DNA of 62,715 nucleotides. Source: Chlorokybus atmophyticus (lineage: Eukaryota > Streptophyta > Chlorokybophyceae > Chlorokybales > Chlorokybaceae). Under the pieces are notes generated by a model. The model was not told the origin of the DNA, made no database searches, and saw only the letters and a program-made list of their open reading frames with translations. Numbering within the stretch: the first letter of the stretch is position 1; every line of letters starts with the position of its first letter. Shown in pieces: positions 26,988 to 38,552 of the stretch. The position numbers and the translations under genes were made by a program. The stretch spans positions 1-62,715 of the forward strand of contig RHPI01003020.1 of the NCBI GenBank assembly GCA_009103225.1. Reading direction: 5' to 3'.

Positions 26988-29900
26988 CTCCTATGCAGGC
27001 AGCTTGACAGTCTTCATGCTTGGGCTTCCACTGGATGCCAAGCATTATGCAGCAGCCCTTGAACTTGGATGGCGGAAGTGCCTTAGTCATGCAGTCCGCC
27101 AACATCTCCTCGGTGTTACAGTAAATGAACTCCACCACCTCTTGCCGTGTAGCGCGCTCACGCACAAAGTGATGCATAACATTAATGTGCTTCGAGCAAG
27201 AAGATGCGATGGGATGTTTCAGCAATCTGATTGCTCCTAATTGGCACACACACACAGTTGATGATGACCGTAGATGCCTTGTAGCCCAGGTCTGCTACAA
27301 GCTAGCGAAGCCACGGTCCTTCCTTTACAGCCTGTGATGCACCGATGTACTCCGCTTCGGCTGTTGATGCCGTCACAGTGGGTTGTAGCCTACTGCTCCA
27401 GCACACAACTCCACCATTCACAAGGAGAGCATAGCTTGTAGTTGACATCCTTGTGTTAAAATCTCTAGCGTAGTCAGCATCGCAGTAGCCATGCAATGCA
27501 GTGTTTCCTCCTCCATATGTGATGCCGATAGCCGGTGTGCCAGCAACATAGCGAAGAACGCCCTTGGTTGTTTTCAATGCTCCATGGTTGATGCCGACAT
27601 GTGCCGTGCCAGAACTCCAACAGCAAATGCATTGTCCGGCCTAGTGCTAAGTGATAAGTATAGCAAACTCCCTACCGGCTCTTCATATGGGTAGGTGGCT
27701 TTGTCTGACAATCCCTCTCCGTCGATAGCCCTGCTCATCCGTGCTCCAACATCCAGGAACTAGGAACTGACTTATACTTGGCCTCCTGTAGCCTCGACTT
27801 GTCCGCCAACTTCAACACCATCTGCTCCTGACTGATGTTAACAGTTTTGCGCTCCCTGTCTCTTGAGATTACCATGCCAAGAAAGTGATTGGCCTCTCCC
27901 AGATCTCTAGTGCTGAAGGTCTTCACGAGCGCCACCTAAACGTTGCTCACCTCCTTCATTTTCCTTGCAGCTATGAAAATATCATCCACGCATACAATAA
28001 GTCAGACCTCCTTATTCGGGTGGATGAACAGTCCTAGGTCGGCTTCGGATGCGGTAACATCAAACCTCTCAAGCTCCTTACTCAGACGAATATGCCACAC
28101 GCTGAGTGCTTACTTCAAGCTGTAGAGTGCCTTCACCAACGTGCAAGCAGTCTCCAGTCCTCCCTCTTAATAACCCTTGGGTGCTGGATGTACATCTCCT
28201 CCTCAAGTTCGCCATAAAGGAAGGCTGTCTTCATTCAAGTGATGCAACTCCAAGTCCTCAGCTATAATGAGAGCAAGCATTTTGCGGAAGGTCACATGTT
28301 TACTAGCAGATGCGAAGACCTCGTTGAAGTCAATGCCTTCTTATTGCAGGAAGCCCTTCGCCACCAGCCTGGTCTTGAACCTCTCGCTGTTGCCGTTGCC
28401 ATCTCACTTGATCTTTTATACCCACTTAATTGGGATAGGCTTAACTTCAGGAGGTACCTTCTCCAACGTCCAGGTACAGTTGGCATGCAGTGATGCCATC
28501 TCCTTTGCTTGTTTCCACATCATTGCTTCAAAGCCTTTGAGCGCCTCTTTATATGTGGTGGGTTCGACAGTCCCTCCCACGTTGGCACTTGCGACCGTTG
28601 CGACCATAGCCTTGCAGAAACCTTGTGGGTGATGTCTCCATCTCATATCGTAGGCCCCTTGCTCCTCATGATGCTGGTCATTGTTGGTGATGTTGGTTTT
28701 GCTGCTGTCTGCTGATGATGAGTTAGGTTCAACTGCATGTTGATAGTTTGGAAGGTTGACAGCCTGCAGGGACTGTCGGTTGGGACTGTCAATAGCCGTG
28801 GCAGGGGTTGTCAATGAAGAATCTTGATAGTCTCCTTCTTCAGCTAGTCGTGTTTCAGCGTCTTCCTTGCAGCTAAGCACGGTGTTTTTAGCAACAGGTG
28901 TAGTGCCTCCCTAAGCAAAAGCAACATCACGACTAATTACAATCTTGCCAGTGTCTTGCACTAGCACGCAAAAGACTCTGCTATTGGCTTCAAAGCCAAC
29001 AAATACTCCTTTATTGCTGGCAGGTTCCAGCTTTCTCAGCTGCTTTGGGACGTGTACATAGGCCGGCCAGCCCTAACCTTCAACATGAACACCTCCGGAT
29101 GTCGACCTTAAAACAACTCCCACGGTGTCTTGGTCTCCAAGCGCACTGGTGATTGGTTGCGGACATAGTTGGCAATCAGCAATGCTTCTCTCCACCAATA
29201 ATATTTAAGTTGAGCTTCCACAAGTATGGCTCTCATTTTCTCTAAAAGTGTGCGATTGAGCCTCTCTGCAGCTCCGTTTTGTTAAGGTGTATATCGCGCG
29301 GTGGTTTCATAGGTGAAACCTATGTTTGCAAAGTATGCTTTAAGCTCGTTGTTGACATACACGCCTCCTCTGTCTGTGCGGACAGTGAATGCCTTGTGTC
29401 CAGAGTGCGCTTTCAGCATGGTGAGGACCTTTTTGACAGTTCCAGTAACTTCGGACTTCAGCTTAAAAGGCACACTGACGGATAGCTTGCTATAATTGTC
29501 AAGGAAAGTGCACAAGAAGAGGCTCCCCTCTCCCTTGGCAGCAACAGGCAAAGGATCGCAGACATCCATATGCACTAGTTCCCACACCCTCGTGTTGTTC
29601 ACATGTGTTGATTGTGGGAAGGGCTGTCGATGTTGCTGGCCAAGCATACATGATTCACAACACACCTTGCTGGGCACGGAACTCCTCCGCGATGTTGATT
29701 CCATTCACCATGTTCACCTTCACGAGGCTTGCAAAGTTGTCATAGCCCAAATGCGCAAAACGGCGATGCTATAGATGAGCTGTCTCTTCCTTGGCGCGTG
29801 CAGCAAATGCGCGGCTGTCAGTCTTCTCACTGAAAATCCCACCCTCCCTGATGTAGTAGAGGTCTTCTTTGAGCATGCTCTCCACCAAGGTGACGTCCTT

Positions 29901-30100
29901 CTTGACAACGTAGCCCTTCCCCTTCGAACACAACCTTTCCTCCACTCTTGGCAACATTTTTTACAGAGAACAGGCTAGTGCCAAGCCTTGGGACGTATTG
30001 AACATCCTTGAGAAGAATGCGTGTCATTGCTTTGCCAACCGTGCAATGCAGATGTACAGTCCCTTCGCCAATAGCCTATAGCAACTCCCGATTGCTAAAT
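26988..30100 (-). pseudogene. Copia B integrase, reverse transcriptase and RNase H remnants
   Basis: Read on the minus strand from 30100 down. The protease-integrase linker (YVPRLGTSLFSVKNVAKSGG) and the integrase with a CCESCMLGQQHRQPF zinc part, MDVCDPLP, VRTDRGGVYVNNELK and YTP at 29704-29282 come first. The reverse transcriptase is heavily broken, with KTFSTRDLGEANHFLGMVIS at about 27900. The RNase H region follows, with GYCDADYARDFNTRMSTTSY and STAEAEYIGASQAVKE at 27577-27302. Last is a tail with HINVMHHFVRERATR, CNTEEMLADCMTKAL down to about 26990. The catalytic YVDD equivalent is not in a clean frame. This part follows directly on the protease once Copia A is removed. Confidence 0.8.
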
Positions 30101-30524
30101 TGTTGAAAGTATTCCTACATACGATCAGCATCGACCCTCCACATTGGAGTGGAAGGTCGTAAGGACGAGCACTAGGTCCGGACTTAGCAAGATGGCGTCG
30201 TCGGACCAGACTCCGGACTCCAGACTGGAGCCTTACTAACTGCTTTGTATCTCCGCGTATATCTACTCATATTAAGCGTGTAAGAGCTTGTTGGAAAGCT
30301 CTAGTTGTAAGAACAACAACGCAGCCTAGAGCACGTAAAAAGGCTGAGTATAGCTTACGCAGTGCTTGCAAACGTAGACGTGTGTGTAACTGGCTGATAA
30401 AAGAACCAGCGGACAACTTGTAATAGATGAACGTGATGTGACTTGTATATGCTCTGGTGGCGGTAGCTCTGTCTGTGTGTGTCTATGCTTGACTCAATTA
30501 CATGTGCATGCTAGTCCTTCAACA
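30101..30524 (+). repeat. Copia A 5' LTR
   Basis: Begins TGTTGAAAGTATTCC and ends CCTTCAACA, directly followed by the primer site. U3 should hold the promoter. No perfect TATAAA is seen; gataaaag near 30405 sits where the related LTRs have GGTATAAA. Confidence 0.95.
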
Positions 30525-30538
30525 GGTTATGGGCCCAC
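30525..30538 (+). other. Primer binding site, Copia A (anticodon-arm type)
   Basis: GGTTATGGGCCCAC directly abuts the LTR end. It is complementary to the anticodon arm region of eukaryotic initiator tRNA-Met (GGGCCCAUAACC), not to the tRNA 3' end. Drosophila copia is known to prime from an internal piece of this tRNA in the same way. Confidence 0.85.
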
Positions 30539-30651
30539 ACTACGCTTGAGGAGTGTGAGACTAGCTTGTGTGCATGGTCGTTCTACACTACGGTAGCTTT
30601 ATGGTAGCAGGCCTTGAGTGTCAACTGCAAGTGAAGGCAGGCACGACAGTG

Positions 30652-33600
30652 ATGGAGGCGACCTACGACAAGGGGCAGATTGCAAAGCTGAACACCGACG
30701 ACTACAACACATGGTGCGTGGCGATGAAAGCCTTGCTCATTCACAAGAAGGTGTGGAAGTACGTTGATCCGAAGACACCACCACCAACACCAGGAGCAAA
30801 CACTGTATGGTCAGAGCATTTAGCAGACGCACACTCTTTGCTTGTGTTGAACAGCAAACCGCATCACTTTCCCATGCTCACTGCATGTGAAGATGGTAGA
30901 CAAGCTTGGGAAAAGCTATCAGCCGTTTTTAGAGTCAAGAACAATGCCAGGAAGTTGCAGCTACGCAAGCAGTAGAGCGCACTCAAGAAAGAGAAATCAA
31001 AACCTATTACGAAGTATGTTGCACGCGCAAGGGAGCTATGGGCGGACCTCATCAACGTCGGCCACAACATGGGGGAGACGGAGGTCGTGCTGGCCATTAT
31101 TGCAGGACTATCAGCAGAGTACGAGGTCGTAGCAACCCAACTGAAGACGTCATCCTCAAAGTTGACGGAAGACGATGTGCTACCTAGGAGCTGCTCACCC
31201 TAGAGCCAAAAGTTATGAAGATGGACGAGCAAGCGGACGCCGTGGCCTTCTGCACCGGCAAGCACGCAAAGAAAAGCAGTCATGAAGACAAGTACAAGGG
31301 CAACAAGCCGGGCAACCCTCGTTACAAAGACCTCACATGCCGTTGGTGTGGTTGGAAAGGTCACATTGAGAGGGACTGTCGGAAGAAACAACAGGGGCAA
31401 CCTAGAGCAAGCACCAGCAACAGCAGCAACGAGCATCATCACAAGCAGAAACATGTCGCCTTCATCGCATCCGACTCGAGGGAGAACACAGCTTTTTGGA
31501 TGGTGGACTCTGGCTGCAATTGTCATCTCACACCCAACAAAGAGGAGATGGAGAGCTACAAGAAGCTGACGTCTACAGTGAAGGTAGCGGGCTTCAGTGG
31601 CGAAGTACTATTGGCTGAGGGAGTTGGCAAGGTACGACTCCAGTGCAAGGTTGATAACACAGTGCACGAGGTGTTGTTACGCAACATCCTGCATGTTCCT
31701 AAGGCTATTGCGAGTCTATTCTCTGTAAGGGTTGCGGAGCGCTTAGGAGCGGAGATCCTATTTTGGAAGGGTGGCTGCTCAGTCATTCTAGATGGGGTCG
31801 TGCACATGGTTGGAATCGCCGGTCCGGGAGGGCTCTACCACGTGGAGCAACCTTAAGACATTGATCCAAGCCATGGTGGTGATGGACAAAGAGTCGCCAA
31901 CATTGTTGCATCGAAGGTTCGGGCATCTCAGCTACGTCAACCTCACTCGCCTTGTCGCTGAGAAGATGGTCAAGGGCATCCATCTCCACACAGAAGAACT
32001 TGAGAATGCATCAGGTGCATTTTGTGAACCATGCCTGGTTGCCAAGCAGACTGCTATGCCATTCCCATCATCCTCTTCTAGCAGTCAGCATCCTTGCGAG
32101 CTTGTGCACATGTCTGTGGCCCTATGCGCATTATGGCGAAGGGAGGGGTCAAAGACTTTGCTACATTCCTCAACAACTACAGCAAGCTATCCGTCATCTT
32201 TTCTGTTGACACTGAAGTCAGAAGTTGCTGGAGCTGTGCTCACAGTTGTGGCCTTGTTGGAGAACCAGTCTGGCAACAAGATGAAGGCAATGAGGAGTGA
32301 TCGAGGAGGGGAGTACATCAACAAGGAGCTGAAGGACTTCTTCGCCAGCAAGGGCATACGCCACGAGACAACGACACCCTACACCCCGCAGCAGAATGGA
32401 GCAACTGAACGCCTCAACAGGACACTCCTCAAGCGTGTTCAAGCCATGCTTCACGACACAAAGGTGGAAGACAATCCGTGGAAGGAGGTGGTACTCACTG
32501 CCAACTACATCCGCAACAGGTCTCCGATGAGCTCAGAGCAAAAGACTCCGTGGGAGCACTTCTATGGAGCCACACCAGATGTGAGTGGTATGCGTGTGTT
32601 TGGATGCACGGCATATGCACTAGTGCCTAAACAGCTCAGGCAGAAGTTGGCACCGGTCAGCAAGAAAAGCATTTTCGTTGGCTACGAGTCGGGTTCAAGG
32701 GCTTACAGGATCTTGCTTGAAGACACTTAGACGATCATTGTCAGCAGAGAGGTGGTTTTCCATGAGGGATTGTCACAACCAGAAGCGAGCTTCTTTCCAA
32801 GAGATGACGATGAAGTACAGCCACAGAAGCATCCTAAGACAGTTGAAGCTGAGGGCGAGGCAGTCATCAACAACAAGGGTGAGCGAGACTCAGTTGTAGC
32901 AAGCCAAGAGGAGCCGCATCTGCAGCAGGAGCACACAGCTCGGAGATATCCAGTGAGGGAAAGAAAGGCACCTGACTTCCTACACAAGGCACACGTCGCC
33001 AGTGTGCAGGATAATGAAGAACCAAGCACCTATGCGGAGGCATTGTCAGCACAAGATCCGGAGCAATGGCAGCGTGCTATGGACGAGGAGATTGCGTCAC
33101 TCCATGCCAACAACACTTGGTCACTTGAGCAGTTACCGCAAGGTGGGAAGATCATTCCAGTGAAATGGGTCTTTAAGGTGAAGCATGATGGTTAGGGCAA
33201 CATTGAGCGCTACAAGGCAACACTGGTGGCAAAGGGCTTCTTGCAGCAGAAAGGTGTGGACAATGAAGTGTTTGCATTTGCAAGTAAGCAGACCACCTTT
33301 CGTGCTAGCTGTGGTTGCTGCTGAAGACCTAGAGCTGCATCTTCTGGATGAGAATACTGCCTTCCTCTACGGAGAGCTGGAGGAGGAGATCTTCATCGAG
33401 CAACCACCTGAATATGAAAAAGGGGAGAGAGGCACAGCGTGCAAGCTGATCAAGGCACTGTTCGGTCTGCGCCAGGCACCGCGTATGTCGCACATCAAGC
33501 TCACCAAGGAGCTGGAGGCACTTGGCTTCACCGCATCCTCTGCAGACCCTGGGCTCTTCTTCCATGTAGACAACAAGGTCTGGCTGCTTGTGTATGTGGA

Positions 33601-34543
33601 TGATATTCTCATCACCACCATGCAGGTGCACCACCTGCAGGAGACAAAACTTACTTTACAGCAAGCATTCTCGGTTCGTGATCTTGGAGAGGCCAAGTGG
33701 TTCCTTGGCATGGTGATTGAGCGCGACAGGGCTGCTCGCACATTCAAGATCAGTCAGGAGCAGATGGTGAGCAGACTCGTCACCAAATTCGGGCTTACTG
33801 AAGCGAAGACCAAGACCACACCGTTAGCACTTGGCACTGCCCTCATCAAGGCAAAGGATGAGGAGGTACTCAACAAGGCGCAGTATCCATATGGTGAGCT
33901 GGTAGGCAGCATGCTCTATCTGGCGGTGTGCACACGTCCCGATGTCGCACATGCTGTCGGAGTACTTGCTCGCTACATGTCTGCACCGAGCATGGAGCAC
34001 TGGAGAGCAGCAAAAGGAGTACTACGCTATATTGTTTGGAGCGCAACAGTTGGCACCAAGTTTGGGAGCGGGAGCACTGAATTGAAGGGCTACTGCGACT
34101 CGGACTTTGCTGGTGACCTCAACAGCAGGAGGTCCACTACAGGCTACGTCTTCAAGCTGAACGGAGGCGTGGTGAGTTGGAACAGCAGGCTGCAGCCAAC
34201 AACAGCAGCAGCTACATCACAGGGTAAGTACATGACAGCGGCAGCAGCAGTGAAGGAGGCACTTTGGCTTTGAAAGCTCATGGCAGACCTGAAGCACCCC
34301 ATGGCATGCATCGTCATCAACTGTGACAACTCAGGAGCCATCAAGTTGTTGGAGCATCCCATTGCCTCGGCAAGGACGAAGCACATTAATGTTATGCATC
34401 ACTTTGTGCGAGACAGGGTTACACGGAGAGAGGTGGAGTTCCAGTACTGTAACATTGAAGACATGCTGGCGGACCTTATGACAAATCCATTATCATTGCT
34501 CAAGTTCAAGACTTGTTGCGCAGGACTTGGCATCTATGTTTGA
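30652..34543 (+). pseudogene. Copia A gag-pol polyprotein, lightly damaged
   Basis: Gag starts MEATYDKGQIAKLNTDDYNT (Copia-type gag-polypeptide) and has a CRWCGWKGHIERDC zinc knuckle at about 31338. The protease shows MVDSGCNCHLTP (about 31500). The pre-integrase part has LLHRRFGHLSYVNL, and the integrase MRSDRGGEYINKELKDFFA and TPYTPQQNGATERLNRTL. The reverse transcriptase shows FGLRQAPR and the catalytic YVDD (about 33592-33603). RNase H shows GYCDSDFAGDLNSRRSTTGY, and the tail HINVMHHFVRDRVTR and ADLMTNPL. Damage: TAG stops at 30973, 32728 and 33193, a TGA near 34271, and frameshifts near 31190, 31850, 32110 and 33290. All catalytic motifs I looked for are otherwise visible. The intact form would copy its RNA into DNA and integrate it. 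Confidence 0.9.
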
Positions 34544-34585
34544 CAATAAAAGCAAGCGTTGGAGGTCAAGCTGCTCGCGTGGGAG

Positions 34586-35010
34586 TGTTGAGAGTATTCC
34601 TACATACGATCAGCATCGACCCTCCACATTAGAGTTGAAGGTCGTAAGGACGAGCACTAGGTCCGGACTTGAGCAAGATGGCGTTGTCGGACCAGACTCC
34701 GGACTCCAGACTGGAGCCTTACTAACTGCTTTGTATCTCCGCGTATATCTACTCATATTAAGCGTGTAAGAGCTTGTTGGATAGCTCTGGTTGTAAGGAC
34801 AACAACGCAGCTTAGAGCGCGTTAAAAGGCTGAGTATAGCTTACGCAGTGCTTGCAAACGTAGACGTGTGTGTAACTGGCGGGTGTAAGAACCAGCGGAC
34901 AACTTGTAATAGATGAATGTGATGTGACTTATGTATGCTCTGGTGGCGGTAGCTCTGTCTCTGTGTGTCTATGCTTGCCTCAACTACATGTGCATGCTAG
35001 TCCTTCAACA
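34586..35010 (+). repeat. Copia A 3' LTR
   Basis: Begins TGTTGAGAGTATTCC right after a short purine tract (gtgggag, 34579-34585) and ends CCTTCAACA. Same length as the 5' LTR within one base. Confidence 0.95.
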
Positions 35011-35232
35011 CAAATTCCACCCTGATGGGGGAGGAAAAGGGAGTGATAGTCTTGGTCTTATTATTGGTGAGATGACGAGTGCAGCCTGAGTCTAGGACCC
35101 ATGATGAGGAAGATTGGACAGTCCCTATATAGCTCAGAGCCTTGGGTTGTCTTCCAACAACTAGTGGTGCGAAAACATCTGATTGCTCCCCTTTGCTCCG
35201 TCCACCATATTCTTCAACTTGTTGACAGGCCG
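35011..35232 (-). pseudogene. Copia B protease segment
   Basis: Minus-strand frame reading YIGTVQSSSSWVLDSGCTRHL, the active-site DSG of a Copia aspartic protease, running into the Copia A insertion at SPIRVEF. Upstream it connects across the TRIM (35233-35706) to the gag part. Confidence 0.8.
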
Positions 35233-35706
35233 TGTCACAGCCCACTCAACCACAAAAGACTTGGTGCTTTTATGGTCGATTAGTGGTAACTTAATGTACC
35301 TTCCCGTTACATTCCCCCCCACTTAAGAACGCTAACAACCTCGGCAGCTGACTCCCATCAACTGAGAAATCATCCCAGGGGTCTGATTAGGGTCGGTCAC
35401 CGGCCCCACCGCACAAGGACCGGCCAATTTAGGCCCATAACGATTAGCGCGCGCATAGCGCACCAATGCCGGCCCCACAAGTCGCATCGCAACAGGCAAG
35501 TCGCGTCCCATCGATGATGGCAGTTATAACCATGTACGATGTTACTGGATCGATAAACAACGACCGCGGAATTTGTGTGCAAGGCAGGAATCGAAACCGG
35601 GTCTCAAGCTCCGATGACCAATATCACAGCCCACTCGACCACAATAGACTTGGTACTTTATGGTTTATGGTCGATGTGTGGTAATCTATTGTACCTTCCC
35701 GTTACA
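35233..35706 (-). mobile_element. TRIM-like miniature LTR element, copy 2
   Basis: Same family as 3254-3750, here on the minus strand. The 5' LTR is 35622-35706 (85 bp; a short ttatggt duplication makes it longer, and the end CA has decayed to TA). The 3' LTR is 35233-35311 (79 bp). A purine tract lies beside the 3' LTR (complement of ttccccccccac, 35312-35323). Flanks GGCCG (35228-35232) and GCCCG (35707-35711) are a 5-bp duplication with one change. It sits inside Copia B between gag and protease coding. The A box, B box and internal block (the complement of cgatgatggcag and of ggcctaaattggc) are all conserved with copy 1. Confidence 0.85.
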
Positions 35707-35823
35707 GCCCGCTTGTTAACAGCCCATGTTGACAGTCCTTGCAAATGCGACAGTCTTCTTGCTTTGCTGCCCACCTCCCTTCCTCTTCGCTTCATCACGC
35801 TGCCGTTTGCTACACCCCTTCTT

Positions 35824-36542
35824 TCAATGGCCCTCCTTCTTATAGTAGGGGCACGTTCCCTTCTTTCTTTGAGGACAAGTAATGCCTCTCTGCTGGTGAT
35901 AGCCTTTCAAGAATGTTTCCACAAAAGCTACTGCATCTCCACCACAGTCCGCCTCGTTGGCCTTCCGCTGCTCTACTTGCAGCAGGTAGGGCGTCACAGC
36001 ATCAAGAAGCTCAGCTGCTGATGACTCCAGCACTGTTACCACCATCTCATACTCTTCTAGCAGGCTCGCCATGATAGCCCGTACCATTTCCATTCCTTTT
36101 ACATCATGCCCGACTCCTGCAAGGTCTCGTTGCAGATCTCGTGGTCGGGCAATGTATTTGACGAGCGGCTCTCCGGGCTCCTTCTTGAATGCACTGAGGT
36201 CCGTGCGTAGTTGTATCGTCCTTACATTGGTTCTGGCATTGAAGAAGTCCTGCAACTGCTTTCAACACCCCCGCAACTTCTTCCAACATTTTCGACTAGT
36301 CTTGCACTCATTAATCAAGCCAAGGTGATGCTCCTTCACATGCAGGCCAATGCGTGCAAGAGCCTTCAAGCTAGTCTTGGCACAAGCTGACTCTTCACCT
36401 GCCCGTGCCTCCGCTCCATCAAGATCCACATACTCTCAGAGCTTGCTTGGTAATCAGCACCATTTTCATGCGTACACTCCATGTGTTGTGGTTGTTTAAG
36501 TCCATCTCGCTCCACCATCATCTTGTCGTCACTGGTAGCCAT
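35824..36542 (-). pseudogene. Copia B gag remnant
   Basis: A minus-strand ATG at 36542 opens a short frame. LNNHNTWSVRMKMVL, typical of a Copia gag N-terminus, is read one frame over. A longer block (36255-35824) reads FNARTNVRTIQLRTDLSAFK, LVKYIARPRDLQRDL and VLESSAAELLDAV, and ends in a degenerate zinc knuckle (CPYYKKEGH). The frame is broken between blocks. It lies next to the primer site, as expected for gag. Confidence 0.75.
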
Positions 36543-36646
36543 GTTGCCTTTTTTTGCTCCTCGTGCAGACGTCTGTCCCTCAGTTCCGACGCTGACCTAG
36601 CTAGAGATGTTGTAGTGGTCTTTCGCTAAACCTTAACCCAGCTAGA

Positions 36647-36660
36647 GTGGGCCCATAACC
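36647..36660 (-). other. Primer binding site, Copia B (anticodon-arm type)
   Basis: The plus strand reads GTGGGCCCATAACC, so the minus strand carries the same GGTTATGGGCCCAC as element A, directly next to the 5' LTR. Confidence 0.85.
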
Positions 36661-37115
36661 TGTTGATTATCAGAGCTAAGCAGTGTTGAATGTGCTACGT
36701 TAAGCCTATCTCACACACGAGCATGCACAGCAGCAGCTTGCACACTTGAAATAGGCAATATGGATCATGAAATCTGCCTCAGCACACACAATATATGTAG
36801 TCCTAGCCACTTTCTTACACGATGAACATAAGATTTTCGTGTTGCTTATGCTAGCTATTCCATCATGTGCTAACATACAAATGGACTCTCCTGTCTGGAG
36901 CCCTCTAGCGCCGCTAGAGGTCTACTTCACTATTATCAATGCCACAACTTCAGTCTTGCAGATATCTTTCATTGACAGTCGGAGACTGTCAATGTAGGGG
37001 CTGTCAATGTAGGCGACTATCAATCAAAGGGCTATCGATGTAGGCGACTGTTAATGCTAAGAAGCTGTTCAAGCTGACCGTAGCTTGTGAAGATAGTAGG
37101 GGCTGTCCTCCAACC
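36661..37115 (-). repeat. Copia B 5' LTR
   Basis: On the plus strand it starts TGTTGATTATCAGAGC and ends CTCCAACC, matching 26575-26987. It is longer because it keeps more of the internal tandem units (gactgtcaatgtagg-like, about 36975-37065). Confidence 0.85.
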
Positions 37116-38552
37116 CTCCTCTGTAACTTTTTACTGTCTTCACCGACTTGCTAGACACATTCTTTAACCATAGTACCACCTCTCTCACTACAGTTGGGAC
37201 ATCTGACTTGAGCTTCACATGACGCACTAATAACAGCTTGGAGAAGTCATTAAGGAATATGATAATGTACAACGCTCCCCCCTTAAATGGCTCTGGTAAC
37301 GGACCACACACATCTGTGTGCACCAAGTGTTCAACATGCTCGCTGGCGCTCTCAAAATTCTGGAAAGGTTGCCTATGCATCTTGGACAGCACGCATGGCT
37401 CGCACAACACACCTCTGGATTGCTTGATCTGCGCATTACTCACCTTAATGCCTTTGACAAGATTTGTAGCCATCAGACAGTGAAGGTTGTCATACCGAAG
37501 GCGTCCAAACCTTCGATGTCCAAGTTCAGCTGACTCAGGGACTGTCGCCACAAGTGCCTTATCAATTTTAGCTTCTTTTCTTAACGAGCCCGTCTTGCTG
37601 CTCGCTCGTGATGAGGCAGACCTTGCCATCAACTCGGACAGACCTCTGCTCCTTGTTCTGACAGATCAGTTTTAGCCTTTAAAGCAACCTTCATGGAGAA
37701 GAGGCTAGTCTGTGCACGTCGGACATGAAGAACCTCCTATAGCTCCAGTGTGTACACACCTTCTCCCACCTTGCATTGAAGCACTGCCTGGCCTGTACCT
37801 GCTACCTCTAGGCTCCCACCCAACACCTCCGCAGTGCGCGGCCTTGTCTGAACCTAGTAGTTTTGTAGCAGCTCAGCATCCAGAGTAAGATGCTGTGTAC
37901 AACCAAATTGAACACCCATACAGATTTGTCTTCCTCTGGATACTGCAAAAGCAAATGCTCCACCCACTCCTCTCTGTCCACCCTGTGAATGGCCAATTTT
38001 TGACAGCTACTAACAATTACCCTTCCTGTGCCCAACTTGGTCGTAATGGAAGCATTTCCCTTGAAAGGCTTCTTTTGCTTCTTCTGATTTCCACCCCTGT
38101 TGCCATGGCTGTTGTTGCTTGTAATAGCTTTTCCGGATAACTGCGCTCGAGCACTGGACTCTCCATCAGCCTTATTGCCCTTAATCCGTGATTCTGCCTT
38201 CAACAGGATTGGTAGTATCTCCTTAAAATTTCTAGTTGTTGTTGATGCCCTCCAACACGATCACAACAATCTTAAACTCGCGTGGCAACCTAGACAACAC
38301 ATTCAAGTACATATCATCCTGAGACTGAATCTTCAATAAAGGTCAAATCATTTCTGCGCTTCTGTGCACGTCCCAAATACTTTGTAACTGTCTTACTAGC
38401 AAGCTTCCTTATGTTGTAAAACGCTTGCTTAAGCTCAATTTTACGATCAATACAGCTTGTAGAGAACATGTTTTTCAAAGCTTCCCATGCATGCTTGGCA
38501 TCAGATTGCATCTGTAGCAGTGGCCTATGACATGCTCAACGTGCATACTCTC
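37116..38552 (-). pseudogene. Fragment of a Copia C-family element (gag to integrase)
   Basis: Minus-strand fragment similar along its whole length to Copia C (46002-51488). It contains gag (QSDAKHAWEALKNMFSTSC at about 38500, KIELKQAFYNIRKLASKTV), a protease-linker region, pre-integrase LGHRRFGRLRYDNLHCL, VLCEPCVLSKMHRQPF, and integrase HTDVCGPLPEPFKGG, FLNDFSKLLLVRHVKLKSD to about 37140. It stops within the integrase at the Copia B LTR, and at the other end inside gag at 38552. Reverse transcriptase and LTRs are missing from it. It gives a second, independently decayed copy for reconstructing the family's phylogeny. Confidence 0.8.

Larger units (their letters stand above)
30101..35010 (+). 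mobile_element. Copia element A, nearly complete
   Basis: 4910 bp with a 424-bp 5' LTR, a primer site, gag-pol in Copia order and a 425-bp 3' LTR. The LTRs differ at roughly 20 positions by eye. Flanking pentamers TAAAT (30096-30100) and CAAAT (35011-35015) are a 5-bp target duplication with one change. It is inserted, in opposite orientation, between the protease and integrase coding of Copia B. A handful of TAG stops and single-base frameshifts inactivate it. Confidence 0.95.
26575..37115 (-). mobile_element. Copia element B (old, interrupted twice)
   Basis: Minus-strand Ty1/Copia element whose parts lie at 36661-37115 (5' LTR), 36647-36660 (primer site), 35707-36542 (gag), 35011-35232 (protease), 26988-30100 (integrase, reverse transcriptase, RNase H) and 26575-26987 (3' LTR). 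The gaps are Copia A (30101-35010) and a TRIM (35233-35706). Removing them restores the order gag-PR-INT-RT-RH. Many stops and frameshifts make it the oldest of the nest. Its outer flanks (TACTC before 26575, CTCCT after 37115) do not match, so an exact target duplication is not seen. On the right it abuts a fragment of another Copia family, at a point inside that family's integrase. Confidence 0.85.

Noticed and set aside
26980-27000. Target-site duplication for Copia B (CTCCT on both sides)
   Set aside because: One of the two CTCCT copies is inside the element next to the 3' LTR, not outside it.
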